Below, piece by piece: positions 1-12,294 of a stretch of 64,000 nucleotides of DNA. Below the pieces are notes generated by a model. The model made no database searches and was not told the origin of the DNA. It was given only the letters and a program-made list of their open reading frames with translations. The position numbers were made by a program, and so were the translations under genes. The first letter of the stretch is position 1. The number at the start of each line of letters is the position of its first letter. Source of the DNA: Lentinus brumalis (lineage: Eukaryota; Basidiomycota; Agaricomycetes; Polyporales; Polyporaceae); the NCBI GenBank assembly GCA_001792895.1, contig MARA01000048.1:62001-126000 (forward strand), written 5' to 3'.

Positions 1-534
1 CAACGTAGTACCCGGCGGCGCTGCAACCCGCGCCAGTCAACCCGAGGAACGACGACATCTGCATCAGCCTTCCGCCCAAACCAGACGGGTTCTCGTCCCG
101 GAAGAAGCGCACTGCTTCCTTGGTGACGTTCAGGGTTCCCCAGAAGTTCGTCTCCAGGATCTCCCTGCCCTTTGCCTCGTCCATCAGCTCGACCTCGCCC
201 AGAGACGTCATGCCCGCGTTGTTCACGAGGATGTCGATACGACCGAACGCTGCCTTGGTGCGGGAGAACGCAGCTTTGACCTGCTCGGGCTGAGTGATGT
301 CCAACTTGATGGCGAGGAGGCGAGTAGATGGGTATTTCGCGACGAGGTCGTCCAGAGAAGTGGGGTTCCGCGCGCTCGCGACGACTATCTCGCCGTTCTC
401 GAGTGCCAGCTCGACAAGGGAGCGCCCGAGGCCGGTAGAGCAACCGGTGACTGACGATACGTGAGCGCAGATACGGCGTAACAGTCTGGAAATTACTCAC
501 TGAACCAGACCCTGGGAGAAGTAGTAGTCGCCAT
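1..534 (-). CDS. Short-chain dehydrogenase, array copy 1 (3' end outside window)
   Basis: A classical NAD(P)-dependent SDR cut by the left window edge. Exons are <1..450 and 501..534. The first exon is 34 nt, encodes MATTTSPRVWF, and ends in phase 1 at a GTGAGT donor. Exon 2 opens with the Rossmann glycine motif TGCSTGLG and continues through the NNAG motif, stopping just before the catalytic Tyr-x-x-x-Lys region. The short first exon ending in VWF and the phase-1 intron before ITG are shared with the next three genes, so this is the first visible member of a tandem array. Family knowledge: such SDRs reduce or oxidise carbonyls and alcohols on small lipophilic molecules. The substrate cannot be told from sequence. 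Confidence 0.9.
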
Positions 535-833
535 TGAAGTTGTCGTCGTTGTGTCTCTGAGCAGGGGGTGCACCGACTCGCCTCCACTCGCAGTGCAACG
601 CTACGTATATGTATGTCAGACCACGAGGCAATCACGAGTAAGGTACCCTTGGGTCTTTCATGCACCCAGGGGGACCGGCGGCATTGCAATTCTGCCTATA
701 CGCCGGATCGGATAAGAGCTCCTTGATCATACTAGCCAAGATACCTTGGAAACAGGACATGTCATCGTGATTGCATGTCCGAGTCCGCGCCCCAATCTTC
801 TATGTATGTAACCGGCGCCGCCCTACGCACCAC

Positions 834-1865
834 TCATTCCTCCAGGCCTTCCGACCAGGCTTCGTACTTATCCACCGACTCTGTCAGGCTCGCGATCTTC
901 TTCCTTGTTGCATCAATGGCGTCTTTGCCGACGAGAAGGTGCAGCGGAGGGTCGGGAATGGACGCTGCCTTGTAGAAGACCTCGACGGACCGCCTCGTGT
1001 CTTTCCACGTAACGAAATCATCGAAACGCCCGTGCCGAAGTGCGTTGGTAGGAAGGCTGGCGTTCGCGGCGTATGCAGGGTGTTCAGGGGACCAAGTCAC
1101 CCTCGACGCCATGGCGCTCCTGATCCAACCAGGCTCCAACAGCGTGATCTACGAAGCATCCGAGAGCCTCAGAGGCATGAACGCGGATGGCGTGTCGCGT
1201 GCGTCACGTACTTTGATATTCCACTTTGGATCTATCTCTTGGGCGAGGGTCTCAGTGATCCCTTCGAGTGCTACCTCATAGCGTCAGTATTGGAAGCACA
1301 GATCTGGCTGAGAACGCACCAAACTTCGATGAAACGTAGAACCCTGCCCCTGCGAGGCCGGTGATACCGAGGAAAGACGACATCTGCAGCAGCCGACCTC
1401 CGGCCCCGGGCGGGTTGTCGTCCCGGAAGAACCTGATAGCTTCTTTGGTGACGTTCAGCGCGCCCCAGAAATTGGTCTCTAGAACCGCTCTGGCCTTTGC
1501 CTCGTCCACGAGCTCGACTTCGCCGAGCTCAGCTACGCCCGCGTTGTTCACGACGACGTCGATGCGCCCAAATGCAGCCTTTGCGCGAGAGAATGCGTCG
1601 AGGACTTGCGGGGATTGGGTGACGTCCAACTTCAGTACCAGGAGACGAGTCGACGAGTACTTCTGCACGAGGTCTTCTAACACCGCAGGGTTGCGCACGG
1701 TGGCGACCACTACCTCGTCTTTCTCGAGGATAAGCTCGGCGAGGGCGCGCCCGAGCCCGGTAGATGCCCCGGTGACTGCCAGGAATAATGATTTGTCAGT
1801 GTGTGCGATGGGTGGCTCGCAATGAAGCAGAACCACTCACTGAACCATACTCGAGGGTCGGGCAT
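834..1865 (-). CDS. Short-chain dehydrogenase, array copy 2
   Basis: Complete SDR of 284 residues. Exons are 834..1148, 1212..1270, 1320..1775 and 1841..1865. All splice phases close: 25+456+59+315 nt. Visible motifs are TGASTGLG (residues 10-17), NNAG (85-88), a Ser pair at 141-142 and YVSSK (155-159), which form the usual Asn-Ser-Tyr-Lys catalytic set. The 59-nt third exon encodes the helix after the active-site Tyr. The start is the ATG giving MPDPRVWF, matching its neighbours. It is head-to-tail with copies 1 and 3. Substrate unknown; the overall look is of AYR1 or retinol-dehydrogenase-like fungal SDRs. Confidence 0.92.
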
Positions 1866-2292
1866 TATATCGGCCACTTCCTTCTCACAGCTAACAACCA
1901 GCTCAGAGCGTACAGCGTGCTCGGACTCTGCAAATCTGGACACATTTTATATGTCCCTGGCGAGGAGCAGCGCTCGGTCCGAGTCAGCGCCCCCGACACT
2001 CACCCGGGACTGCGCGGTGGATAGAATATCATCCAAGTCGACTTTGTGAGACGTTTTAGCGACATATGGTATAGGCCGCGGGGCCTTAAGTCGTTGAGCG
2101 CCGAGAGAACTTCTGCGAGCGGGCACATGAGATCGATTAGACGATGGGAATAACGCTCTGGAGCATCACAAGAGTATCATGACATTTGATATCGAACTGT
2201 GAGCGAGGAGTATGGCGTCAGCGAGATAGGAATCACGCAGAAGCTGACCAACACATACCTCTCGACAACGTCGTCAGGCTGGGCATCAGAAG
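1866..2292. other. Intergenic spacer between SDR copies 2 and 3
   Basis: This stretch holds the presumed promoter of copy 2 and the 3' end of copy 3. A weak A/T-rich element (GGTATAGG) lies near 2069. No further coding sequence is seen. Confidence 0.5.
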
Positions 2293-3332
2293 TCACGCAT
2301 CCCTGTCTAAACCCACCGACCAAGACTCGTACAGGTCCAGGCTGGCCTGCAGATCCGCGAGCTTCTTCCTCGCCATCTCGTTCGCGTCGACACCGACGAT
2401 GAAATGGAGAGGAGGATCCTTGAGGTCGGCGAGCTTGTAGAACGCTTGTACCGCCTTGCGGGAGTCGCCCCGGCCTACCCGGGTGGACCATGACTCGCGC
2501 AGGCGCGTGAAGGGCAGATCGGGATTGTCGTAAGCGGGATGCGGGTTGCTGAATGTGGTTTTCCTAATAAGTTCGGTATCGAACGAGCCAGGTTCGATGA
2601 GGGTTATCTAGGAAAGCGAAAGAAGGAATCAGATTACTACTTTGGGAGAGGGTTATAATCGAGCGCCAGACCTTGATGTTCCACACAGGGTCGATCTCTG
2701 CTGCGACGGATTCCGTCAACCCGTTCAGTGCTGTGAGATGATATGAGCTTCCGGCAACGAGCCGTATGGCTGGAACGAACGCTCACCATGCTTGGACGCA
2801 GTGTAGAACGCACGGCCCGGGGTTCCCACGAGCGCCGCAATCGACGAGATCTGCAGCAATCGCCCTCCAACACCCGGCGGGTTTGACTCGCGGAAGACCT
2901 TGACAGCTTCGCGAGTAACGTACACCGCGCCCCAAAAATTAGTATCCATGATGATCTTGGCTTTCTCTTCTGCTACGCTCTCCAGCTCGCCGAGGTTCGT
3001 CACGCCTGCGTTGTTCACGACGACATCGATGCGGCCGAATGATGTCTTGGCCCGGGAGAACGCGTCGATGACCTGTTGTTGCTGCGTGACGTCGAGGCTG
3101 AGAACGAGCAGTCGTTCAATGGGATATTGTGCCACGAGATCGTCCAGGAGCGAGGGCCGGCGAGCTGTAGCGATGACGTTGTCGCCCTTCTGCAGCACGA
3201 ATTCTGCCAGATTCCGTCCAAATCCAGACGACGCTCCAGTTACTGCAGATACAGAGTCAACTCAATCGACCAAAGTGAGCGAGAATATATCAATGGGTAC
3301 TCACTAAACCAGACTCTGGAGGAAGACGTCAT
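2293..3332 (-). CDS. Short-chain dehydrogenase, array copy 3
   Basis: Complete SDR of 285 residues. Exons are 2293..2607, 2672..2730, 2787..3242 and 3305..3332. Exons 2, 3 and 4 have exactly the same lengths as in copy 2 (456, 59 and 315 nt). The protein starts MTSSSRVWF, then TGASSGFG, NNAG and YTASK. The product is an NAD(P)-dependent oxidoreductase of the classical SDR type, presumably cytosolic or membrane-peripheral since no signal peptide is visible. It lies between two paralogues on the same strand, which indicates unequal crossing-over. Substrate unknown. Confidence 0.92.
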
Positions 3333-3663
3333 ATTGAGCCGGGTATGCTGGTCTGCAGCAACTTCGCCGGCGAGCACCTGCGTGTGGTTCGTGGACAACC
3401 TCCAATGGCACAAATATCTATAATGATAGTGCCTGAGAATCCTGCAAACAAGCTCATGAAGTTCTCATCGACCGCGCACGCCGTAAATTCTTAGCTGACA
3501 CACGTACCTGGTGACCACGGGTATTGCCCACCTGCACGGCCCTCACCTTCTTCTCCCACCATTGGCCCCCGGCCGACTTCGGCACTCACCTTTTCCACCG
3601 GGGTATACCGACGATATCGATCACCAGGAGGAAACGACTGTTCATTGGTCGACAGGGCACGTA
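3333..3663. other. Intergenic spacer between SDR copies 3 and 4
   Basis: Upstream region of copy 3 with an A/T-rich stretch near 3410-3425, which read on minus is a plausible TATA-like element. Nothing else is recognised. Confidence 0.45.
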
Positions 3664-4686
3664 TTACTCCCTATCCAGGCCCTCCGACCAAGACTCGTAC
3701 AAATCTATGCTTGCCTTCAGGTCGGCGAGCTTCTTCCTCGCCAGCTCTATGGCGTCCAGCCCGACTACGAAGTGGAGCGGAGGGTCCGGGAGGGACGCGA
3801 TCTTCTCGAATACCTGGACTACCTTCTTGGAGTCTCCTCGGGAGGTAGTGGTACCCCACGCTTTGCGTATGCGCGTGAACGGGAGGTCAGGGTTGCTATA
3901 GGCCGGGTGGGGTTCGCTGAGCGTGGTCTTGGAGGTGATTTCCGTCTTGAACCAACCGGGCTCGATAATTGTGATCTTGATCTCGTTAGGATCGTCACGT
4001 CTTCCACCCGCAAAAGTGAACTGACCTTGATATTCCACGCGGGGTCGATCTCTGCAGCGACAGACTCGCTCAGTCCTTCCAGCGCTAAGGTGTGCTTTTG
4101 AGTTGATGAGACAAGCGAGCGGATTGGGATAGGCTCACCATGCTTCGAAGCAGCGTAAAATGAACGTCCCGGTAGCCCCGTCAACCCCGCGATCGACCCG
4201 ACTTGCATCAGCCGACCTCCTGCACCGGGCGGATTCGACTCGCGGAAGAACTTGATGGCTTCACGAGTGACGTATGTCGCGCCCCAGAAGTTCGTGTCGA
4301 TGATGATCTTGGCCTTGTCCTCTGTAACGCTCTCGAGCTCTCCGAGGTTTGTGAGTCCTGCATTGTTCACAACGACATCGATGCGCCCGAAAGCCGCCTT
4401 CGCCTGAGCGAATGCATCTACGACTTGCTGCGGCTGCGTAACGTCGAGGCTTATGGCAGTGAACCGATTGCTGGAATACTTTGCTGCGAGATCGTCGAGG
4501 AGCGAAGGCCTCCGAGCGGTCGCGATGACGATTTCGTCCTTATCGAGGAGGTACTCGGTGAGATCTCGACCGAAACCCGTGGACGTCCCGGTGACTATAT
4601 TGGACGAGAGTGTGTCAGATATGTGCAAGCGGCATCCTGAAATCAATAGACTGACTGAACCAAACTCTGGGGGAAACTGCAGACAT
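3664..4686 (-). CDS. Short-chain dehydrogenase, array copy 4
   Basis: Complete SDR of 285 residues. Exons are 3664..3975, 4026..4084, 4139..4594 and 4656..4686. It starts MSAVSPRVWF, then TGTSTGFG, NNAG and YAASK. A longer reading frame begins further upstream in another frame, but only this ATG yields the conserved VWF exon. The last intron has two in-frame acceptor choices (exon from 3975 or from 3981); 3975 gives NIK-ITIIEPG, matching the neighbours. A TATTTAT stretch near 4780 (minus) may be its TATA region. It is the most upstream gene of the array and has the same intron positions as copies 2 and 3. Confidence 0.92.
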
Positions 4687-7600
4687 TGGGGGGCAATCAG
4701 CGAGTCGAATGAAGACAAGTAGCGTCTAGGATCGGAATGTGGGACTGTATGACGGTCCTACAAGGCTCCCACTCCCCTGCCTATTTATTTCTTGCAACTT
4801 CTGGTCATTGGCCGCCGGTGTTGACACGTGTTAGCGACGTTCCGCTGAGAAATCGGTACGAGTCATGAGTGACGAACGGCCGTTCTTCTTCTTATGTGAT
4901 GGATTGCTCGAATTTCATTGCATGTACAGGACCAGCCTTGCGGGCGTATCGAGGTGGTCATTGCGTGATCGCGCCTGAACTTAAAGAGCACCGCCCAGGG
5001 AGAAGGTGGCCATGAGAGATGAGTATCCACATGCGTTCGAGATCTTCAGGGAAGATCTTCGCAGACAGAGCGTCCGATAGTAGGCAGGGTCTAGAATCAG
5101 GAATGCGGCGCCACGACTTCGAGATGACGCAAGTAAGTAGATGCACAAGGAAGCACATATAACGGCATGCGTGGATCAACACTTCTCTAAACGGGTGAGG
5201 CAATGTTGTGCGTACCGCTCATATTTCAGCCAATTCAATGTGTTTTTGAAAGCGTGTGGTGGCTCTGAGACAATGTCCCAACCCACCTTCCGGCGACTAC
5301 TCAGTAGCGACGTGGAACTTGAGAAGGACTGCCGCCGGCTCTCCTTTCCAGCAAGCGTCGTTTTTTTGGTAGAGGTGGTATGCAGGGATGGGTGTTGTTA
5401 AGCCCAATGTCTTCGATTTCAGTATCTTGACTTTTTTCATCACGATCATGGCGGTTGGGAGCGACGAAACCTGCGGGCGTCTGCCGAGCCAAATGCACCT
5501 CGGAAGAGTCCGATGACTGCAAGCCGGAACCATCACGGTTTACTGGCATTCCTCTTCGCTGGCACTCGACTCTGAATTTGATGTTCTCATCGTGCAACCT
5601 CGAAAAGGTCCAGACAAACATCACTAGAGACATGAAGGGATCTTACAATCATTTCCACGCTATGTAAAACAATTTTGGTGAGACCGCGATCTCCTCTCAT
5701 GCGGCTGCAGGCGGAAATTAATACTATGAATAGTGCTCGTCGGCGGAATTCCGTATTGCATACTGATACTCGGCCATGTAGGGTGTGCACTGCACCGTGT
5801 CACACGCATACATTGCCAATGCTGCGGAGAAAGATCGTGAGTCAATGATTGACGATTTATGGAGCTTGATAGACTCCTCTTGAGGCGGCCGCCGGGAGCC
5901 CTCCCTCCCCCAGTCTGACTTGCGCTTCTCAAGGCTCAAATCGACGTGCATGTGTGCGCAACACAGGACATGACTTGAGGTACGCTGATCTGATCAAAGT
6001 GCAGTATCTGGGATTATCTGATGAACCGAGAGAGTTAGAGTTGTATCAACACAGTTTTACTCGTGAGCAATCGCGCCCGCTGACGTAGCACCCATCTTAG
6101 AGTCAATTGGTTGCTCTGTCAACCTCTCAGCTTCCGTGACATTGTTAGTGACATTGAACCCGAAGGAGGCCGAGGGCGTCCGGGGTCGACACAGATCTCT
6201 CGTCGATGCGGGGCAACTTGTGTGCACACGTCCTAATCCGACGGACGCTCACAGGATTATGGGAAGGTTCGAGGTACGCAGTGCTCTTTTGTCAGGCTTC
6301 TGCGGCGCCCTGCGCTCGTTCGAGATTGAGCTGACCACCGCTATGGTAGCTCGCACATGTTCTTCTGCGGCTTAAGACTCTCAACCATCTTCGTCCCCGC
6401 CCCGAGGACATGGGTGCTGCTCTGCATGAGAATCGGAAACGGATTCCGAGGGTTGCAATGGGAAGGAGGTCCCATATCTTCTCGATGACCGGAATACGAG
6501 CTGTGGCCGATTGCGATAGCCTGCCACGCGGCGGCAGTGGATGACGGGTATGGTGGATACCATACACCGTTTCGGCTACGATCCAGAGCAACTGACTATG
6601 CCCTTGGCGCTCAGCGGCTCAGGAGGTGCGTGGGTGTGCTTCAGTAAGCAACGAGCTCACAGATTTGTTCTCATGTATCCCAGGGACTCTCGGTGGGCGC
6701 CGTCGTTCAGAGCAGAGAGCTTCAAGTTGCTGGACCGGACCATCGCCTTCGCACTTTACGGCTTCATGTGCTTCGGGACCGAATATTTTGACTAGTCGCC
6801 ATCGGTCAACGCCTTCGGAGAAACTTCCATCTCGCAGCGTCTCTCGGAGAATCGCTTGTGGTACCCTCGGCACCTATGGGAAGGTGGCGCAGCTGCGTTC
6901 TCATGCCTTTGGCTGGCGGCCGTCACTGGGCGGTCACCTACCAGATGCGAGGTGAGAAGGGCACCAAGCGTTGGTGAACTGTCTCGCTTCGAGATCACTG
7001 GAGAAGACCAGGTCGGAGTTTGGACGCTGTCGTCAGTGGAACCCGGTCCTTCCTGTCGCCGCTTCGGTCAATCCGGAGGACTACATAGCAACACGATTAG
7101 CTGCCAGCTGCGCGAGGGTATATAGAGCTGGGAGGTGTCAGGTACGTTTCCTCGACTGCATGGTGTGGCCGGACTAACCGGAAGGACCGAGCAGTCCGGA
7201 CGCACGCGAGAGCCACGAGGTTCACATGGTGCGCACCCCTCCTCCCTCGAAATAGACTAAAGGGGCCGAGCGCAGATGCATCTTGCACTCCGCCGACCGC
7301 GAAGGGAACGCAGTTTCTAGTCGGACAGGGCAGACGCACGTCCTCTGTGGTAAGTTCGCACTGGACGAAGCTGACAATGATGGTGATGTAAAGACCTTGC
7401 CGGTGTTCCTCCAGGATGATGTCCGAATTGCTTCCCCTCGAATCTGATAGGCCGAACGCGAGCCCGCAGAATGAATAAAGAGCGCATCCGCTCTGGCCAC
7501 GGCTCGCGGATTCCTTGGCACAACTCCCCATAGCCCCGCTCAGACGCGGAGCCGTCGCCCCTTGTTCCCGCGTCGGATCTTCCGAATGGTCGCCCCGTCA

Positions 7601-8101
7601 TCGTGCTGTTGATACCAGGTATGACTTCATTGTGGCCGTCGCCGGTGATCTACGCAGCCCGATGAGCTCAACCTCTCGGTCCCGAATCCGCACTGCAGAC
7701 TATCGACGAGGTACATCTCGAACGTGCCCTGCGGAGCGGGACGGACTTCCCGACACACCCCTTGCATGCTTCACGACTGCGCGAGCAAGTTTTCTCTTGC
7801 CACAGTGAGTCGCATCTCGTCCATCACCGTCCACTCGGGCTGACCCTCGGCCAGATCACTTACGTTCACGACTTTGACGACTAAATCGCGATATATTCAT
7901 CATCACATCAGAGAAGTCCAAGGTATGTGGCCGATGTCATGGTCCGATATCCGCGTCGCGCTCACCAACGATAACAGTGTCTTTGCCACACTCCGACCGT
8001 CCCGTCGCGTCTCAAGAGCCGCAAGATCCTGAGGTATGAGCTCACTTGTGACAGGCTCTCTTCGTAGCGCTCATTGCTGGCAAGGTAATCCCTCCGGGTC
8101 A
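4687..8101. other. 3.4-kb region without a credible gene
   Basis: Only short, overlapping frames without recognisable motifs are found. A fragment ending YVHDFDD at about 7882 (+) faintly resembles the C-terminal part of the F-box-type gene that follows, so the right half may hold a decayed F-box relative. This is weak. The left end carries the promoter of SDR copy 4. Confidence 0.4.
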
Positions 8102-9303
8102 ATGGCATTCCCCCAGACGCATGCAGCCTGATTGTCAAACATGTGTCCGACTCGCGATCCACCCTGGTCGCGCTCTGCACCGTCAGCAAACAATTCCAGA
8201 TACCCGCAGAAAGAGCGCTATACAACACTCTACACCTTCGAGGACACGACGCTACCATCACCGTCTGTCATGTACTCTCAACTACTCCTCGGGCGGCCAT
8301 GCTTGTCGTGGCGCTGTCCGTCTACGGGCAGGAGGAAGCGCACGATGATGACGACTCCGAGTCGGAGGAGTTTGAGCCCTCCGACGAGTACTGGGGGGCC
8401 CTCCGGGACGCTCTCCGACGCACGACAAGACTCCGCTTCCTCAACCTCTATTTCAGCGGTGGAGGCGAGACCGACAAAGCATGGGTCCTCGACGGATGTT
8501 CGTTTCAACTCCGGACGTTTCACTGTGACTTCACGTGGGACCGGCACCTCGCGGCCTTCCTCTCAAGCCAATCCCGACTGGCTGACCTGTTCCTCGCCGA
8601 CTTCCGCGAGCCGGCTACAGCAGCGACACCTCCCGACGGAATGGCGCTGGATCTTCCCACTGGCATCTCAACCTCGGCATTTTTACCCAAGCTCTCCATT
8701 CTGGAATGCACCTTCTCCGAAGCCGCAGTCGCGCTCGTCCCGGAGCGACCCGTCGCGCGAGTCAAGACGTGTTTCACGCACAGCAGGCTCGAGGAGAAAT
8801 GCACGGAGGTCCGCGCGATCGTCGGCGCGCTCAGGCGATCGAAGAAGCGGCTCCGCGCGCTCGACATGGCGGACTCTTCGTACACGGCCGACTTCTCGTT
8901 GGAGCTGCTGTCGCTGCTCACCGCTGACGCCTTCTTCTGTGGGGAGCTGCGGTACCTCGGCACGCTTGTGTTTCCCGTCGACGGTCGCAAGGTAGGTCAG
9001 GGCGTTCTATGTCCGTTGCGCCGTCGTGAATCTAACCACATGTTCCAGCGTTTAGAGTTCTACGGGTTCTTGATGCGCATGCCTCAGCTACGCTGCATCG
9101 AGGTCGACGTCTCAGATTGGGATCCCCCTCCGACCCATACTGCTGCCTTGCGTGCATTGACGTGCGAGCTGCGGCTGTACTGCCCTTCCATCACCATGGT
9201 CGTGTTTGTGTACGACTTCGAGAGGCACCTGATGAAGGTGGTAGACGGTCTGGTTGTATACGATGAGGATGCTGTTACGGAAAACCTCTGGCGGGAGATT
9301 TGA
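8102..9303 (+). CDS. F-box/LRR-type protein, with likely 1-nt deletion near the start
   Basis: The open frame encodes an F-box-like N-terminus (IPPDACSLIVKHV followed by LVALCTVSKQF) and then irregular leucine-rich repeats with an acidic stretch (DDDDSESEE). Intron 8992..9048 (57 nt, GTAGGT..CCAG) is a multiple of three, so the frame also reads through, but the homologous gene at 54621 has an intron at the same place. The frame lacks an ATG: an in-frame TAA sits at 8086, and the only nearby ATG (8102) joins the frame only if one G is added to ATGGCATT. I infer a consensus or real deletion there. Family role: substrate adaptor of an SCF ubiquitin ligase. Target unknown. Confidence 0.7.
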
Positions 9304-9570
9304 CTGCTTACGGTGAGTGGTTGCACCCTAGTGTTCGAGTACGTCAATGAATGATGTGTTTTGCAGTACTTGGTTGCATGACCCAATCTTGGACCCTCCC
9401 TCTCTACTTTGGTTAATTCCAGCTGTTAATCGCAATGTATCTTTAGCAACATCGTGACACTACTGTATTCTCTCATCCATTCGAGTTAACTTTGTCCTCC
9501 CTCCAATTCCCTCCTTCCCAGCAAAGTCGCTGCGCACACCGTTACTTTACATACCATACTTCACTTCCCG

Positions 9571-11722
9571 CTATATGGACTCAATAATACAGTCCACAAC
9601 CGCGCACCGTTTCTCTTCCAATACGACCCGTACCGCCTCTTGCAGCACGGCATGCAGCTCTTCCACCTTCTCAACGCGCTTCCCCCACGCTCCCCCAGCA
9701 GCGACGGCAACCTGGGAGTAATCGGATGCTTCGGGCCCGAAACCGACGCTCAGCTGTTCCCCGGACGCAGTACTGCCGAGCCCGTCGGGGTACACCCCGA
9801 GCATGGAGTATCTAGGAGACTGAAGAATGCGATTAGGACGAGAAGCAATGCGCCCAGAAGACAATCTGAGCACTTACAGCCCATCCGCCGTTGTTCAAGA
9901 CTATCGTCAAGAAGGGCTGCGTATTGACTTGGTGAGCGTCTGCTACTCCCCGCGACCGCGGCGTACTCACCGTGTTGTTCCTCCTTGCCAACCAGTACGC
10001 ACTGGCAGGAATTCCGAAGAGGAATGTCCCGTCCCGACAATGGCAGCAATGAGGTCGTACTTCTTGTCCGAGACAATACCTCCGAGGTACGCGCCCACGC
10101 TCGCGCCGAGACAGTACCCCAAGCTCGACCCTCCAGACTGCAAGACGCTCCCGGGAACCTCAGGACGTAGGTACGCCCAGGTTAGCGGATAGTTGCTGAT
10201 CGCCTCGTTGACCCAGAGTACATTCTCGCCGTGGCTGGGAGTCTGGTCGGCGACGATGTTGCGCAGAGAGGCGAGTAGGAACGGCACCGTCGGGGTTGTC
10301 CCGTCTGCAGACAGCGACTTGACCTGTTCGGCGGACTCTTGCAAGCTGACCCAGTCGGAGCGGATCTGCTGGAGACGCGCCTGACGACCTGCGAGCTTCG
10401 AAGCCGCCCGACTCTTCAGCTCAGGCCCCTCGACGGCGGCGATGAGCTGGGAGAGGGCGACCTCGGCGTCGGCCTTGCAAAGCAAGTCGGCGTCAACGTG
10501 GGACCATCCGAAGGTTGTCTTTAGTGGGTCGGTATCGATTACAAAAACCTGCGCGTCTCCTCGCGGCTTGTTCCCTTTGGTGTCGACCCACGGGATGTCG
10601 ACGTCGAGGAGGATAAGCAGATCGGCATGATCTAGCAGGTCGTTCTTCCCGCCGTAGGACGTGCCGATGTAGTGTGGATGCGTCCAAGGGATGCACACGG
10701 CGGATGGGCACGAGGTGTACACGCCGATAGCGAGGAGGCTAGAGAGCTCCGCCAGGAGAGGAACTGTCTTCGGGTTCCGTCCGGAATGGGCGGTAATAAT
10801 AAGAGGGAATTGGGCCTCAAGGAGAGCATCGACGATCTGCTTGAGAGCTGCCGAGCCCAGTGATTAAGTGAGTTGCCTACGGATGAGCCTAGTCGGTAAA
10901 CATACCGGGGGCAGACAAAGCTGATCCGTCGACTGCAGGCCACTTTTCAATGCTGAGTGTCTCATTCGCGATCGACGGATCAATCTCTTCCTCCGAAGTC
11001 TCACGGCGAGCCCAGAGGTATACTGGGCCCTTGGGCTCGCTCGTGGCACTGGGCACAAACATCAGTCGTAGTTTAGATTGAGACGTAATATGGCACGAAC
11101 ATCTGCAAGGCACGCATGACCATCCGACCTGCATTGCGGCCGCTCTGAATTTGCGCGGTATATCTCATGTACTGGCGGACAATAGCAGGCTGGTCCGGGA
11201 CATCTACGGTAGGTTGTGAGACCAACGCGGGCAGGACAATTTAGACGAACTACAGTACCTTGAAGCCACATGGGCCATTCATTCTTTGCGCCCTTGATTC
11301 TGCGGTCGGCGGCCTGAGGTGCTGCACCGGCGTATATGAGCACGGGCGTGTGTCCGCGGTCGACATTGTGGACTGCCCCGGCCAAACCCTTCATGAGAAT
11401 TATTGAATAGCCGATGTGAGTGATTCATGTCCATTTCCGAGGACCCTCCGAATGAATCCATAGAGCTCACCTGTGTACCGACGTCGACATGCACGATGAC
11501 GGCCGCCGGCTTTCCGGTGACTTGAGCGTACCCCTGAGCTGCGCTCAAGGCGACCATTTCATGCGGACAGGTGACGATCTCGACAGCGGTCTTGCCGCTC
11601 TCGACTCGCTCCCTTTCCAGCTCTTCCAGAAAGGCCGGGTGGTCGTTTCCCCAGTTCACGAAGGCATGTGTGATCCCGGCATCGGCCAAGGTCTTGAAGA
11701 TCAGCGAGGCGGTGGTGTACAT
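9571..11722 (-). CDS. ThDP-dependent enzyme, array copy A (1-nt deletion in the ThDP motif)
   Basis: Acetolactate-synthase-like enzyme. Exons are 9571..9819, 9878..9916, 9971..10847, 10906..11048, 11101..11203, 11259..11388 and 11471..11722. It starts MYTTASLIF and has the N-terminal pyrimidine-binding domain with the catalytic Glu in CPHEMVALSAAQGYA. In exon 9971..10847 the GDG of the GDG..NN ThDP motif is out of frame: the minus strand reads GTCGGGACGGGACA where GTCGGGGACGGGACA is expected. One missing G also explains why splice phases fail by exactly one; restored, the protein is 597 residues. It has one intron (9917..9970) absent from copies B and C. No mitochondrial presequence is visible, so it is unlikely to be Ilv2. 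Reaction inferred only at family level (2-oxoacid decarboxylation or carboligation). Confidence 0.85.
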
Positions 11723-12294
11723 GGTGGTCGGAGATATACTTCACAGCGTGCGAAGGGTGCATGTAAGAATCGGACCTGCCTGATTTCTCAGCGACTCTTA
11801 TTGCGCACTCGCAGGAGTCATGTGAAGAATGCGAACCTAACTTGAAAGCGGCTTCCGCGGGTTTCAGTATGATTCAGAAAGACTCCGTTTCTCAGATCTA
11901 TGCATCCAAGTAGTCATACACGATTCTCATCTGAAGCAGACTTGCAGCCGATACTCAGTGGCCGTTCAGAGCAGCGTGGACATGTGTCATCAGCGTAAGC
12001 GACGGCCCGTCGCCCGGCGCGAGAAGCCATCGAGGCGTTTCACCAGCTCAGACTAAGCTGCGCACTTAAAGTTACAACGTACTTATGTATCATCGGTCAG
12101 AATGCTACTGGGAAATCGAATTGGTAAAACGAATTGGGCGAGTCGTCAGCGGCGATATTGATACTATGACGTCCAAGTACTTCAAAGTGGTACGGCCGGG
12201 CGTCCAATGGTTTCGATTCACAGACAGATGAAACAGAGCAGCGGGACATGCTCGCCCAGACTGTCGTCCTCTAGTACTGATCATCTTTGCAACT
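11723..12294. other. Promoter of ThDP copy A and 3' flank of the oxygenase gene
   Basis: No coding sequence is recognised. The inverted repeat found upstream of ThDP copies B and C is not present here. Confidence 0.45.

Noticed and set aside
5301..5633. 110-codon minus frame
   Set aside because: Isolated, no motif, no neighbouring exons in phase; indistinguishable from chance.
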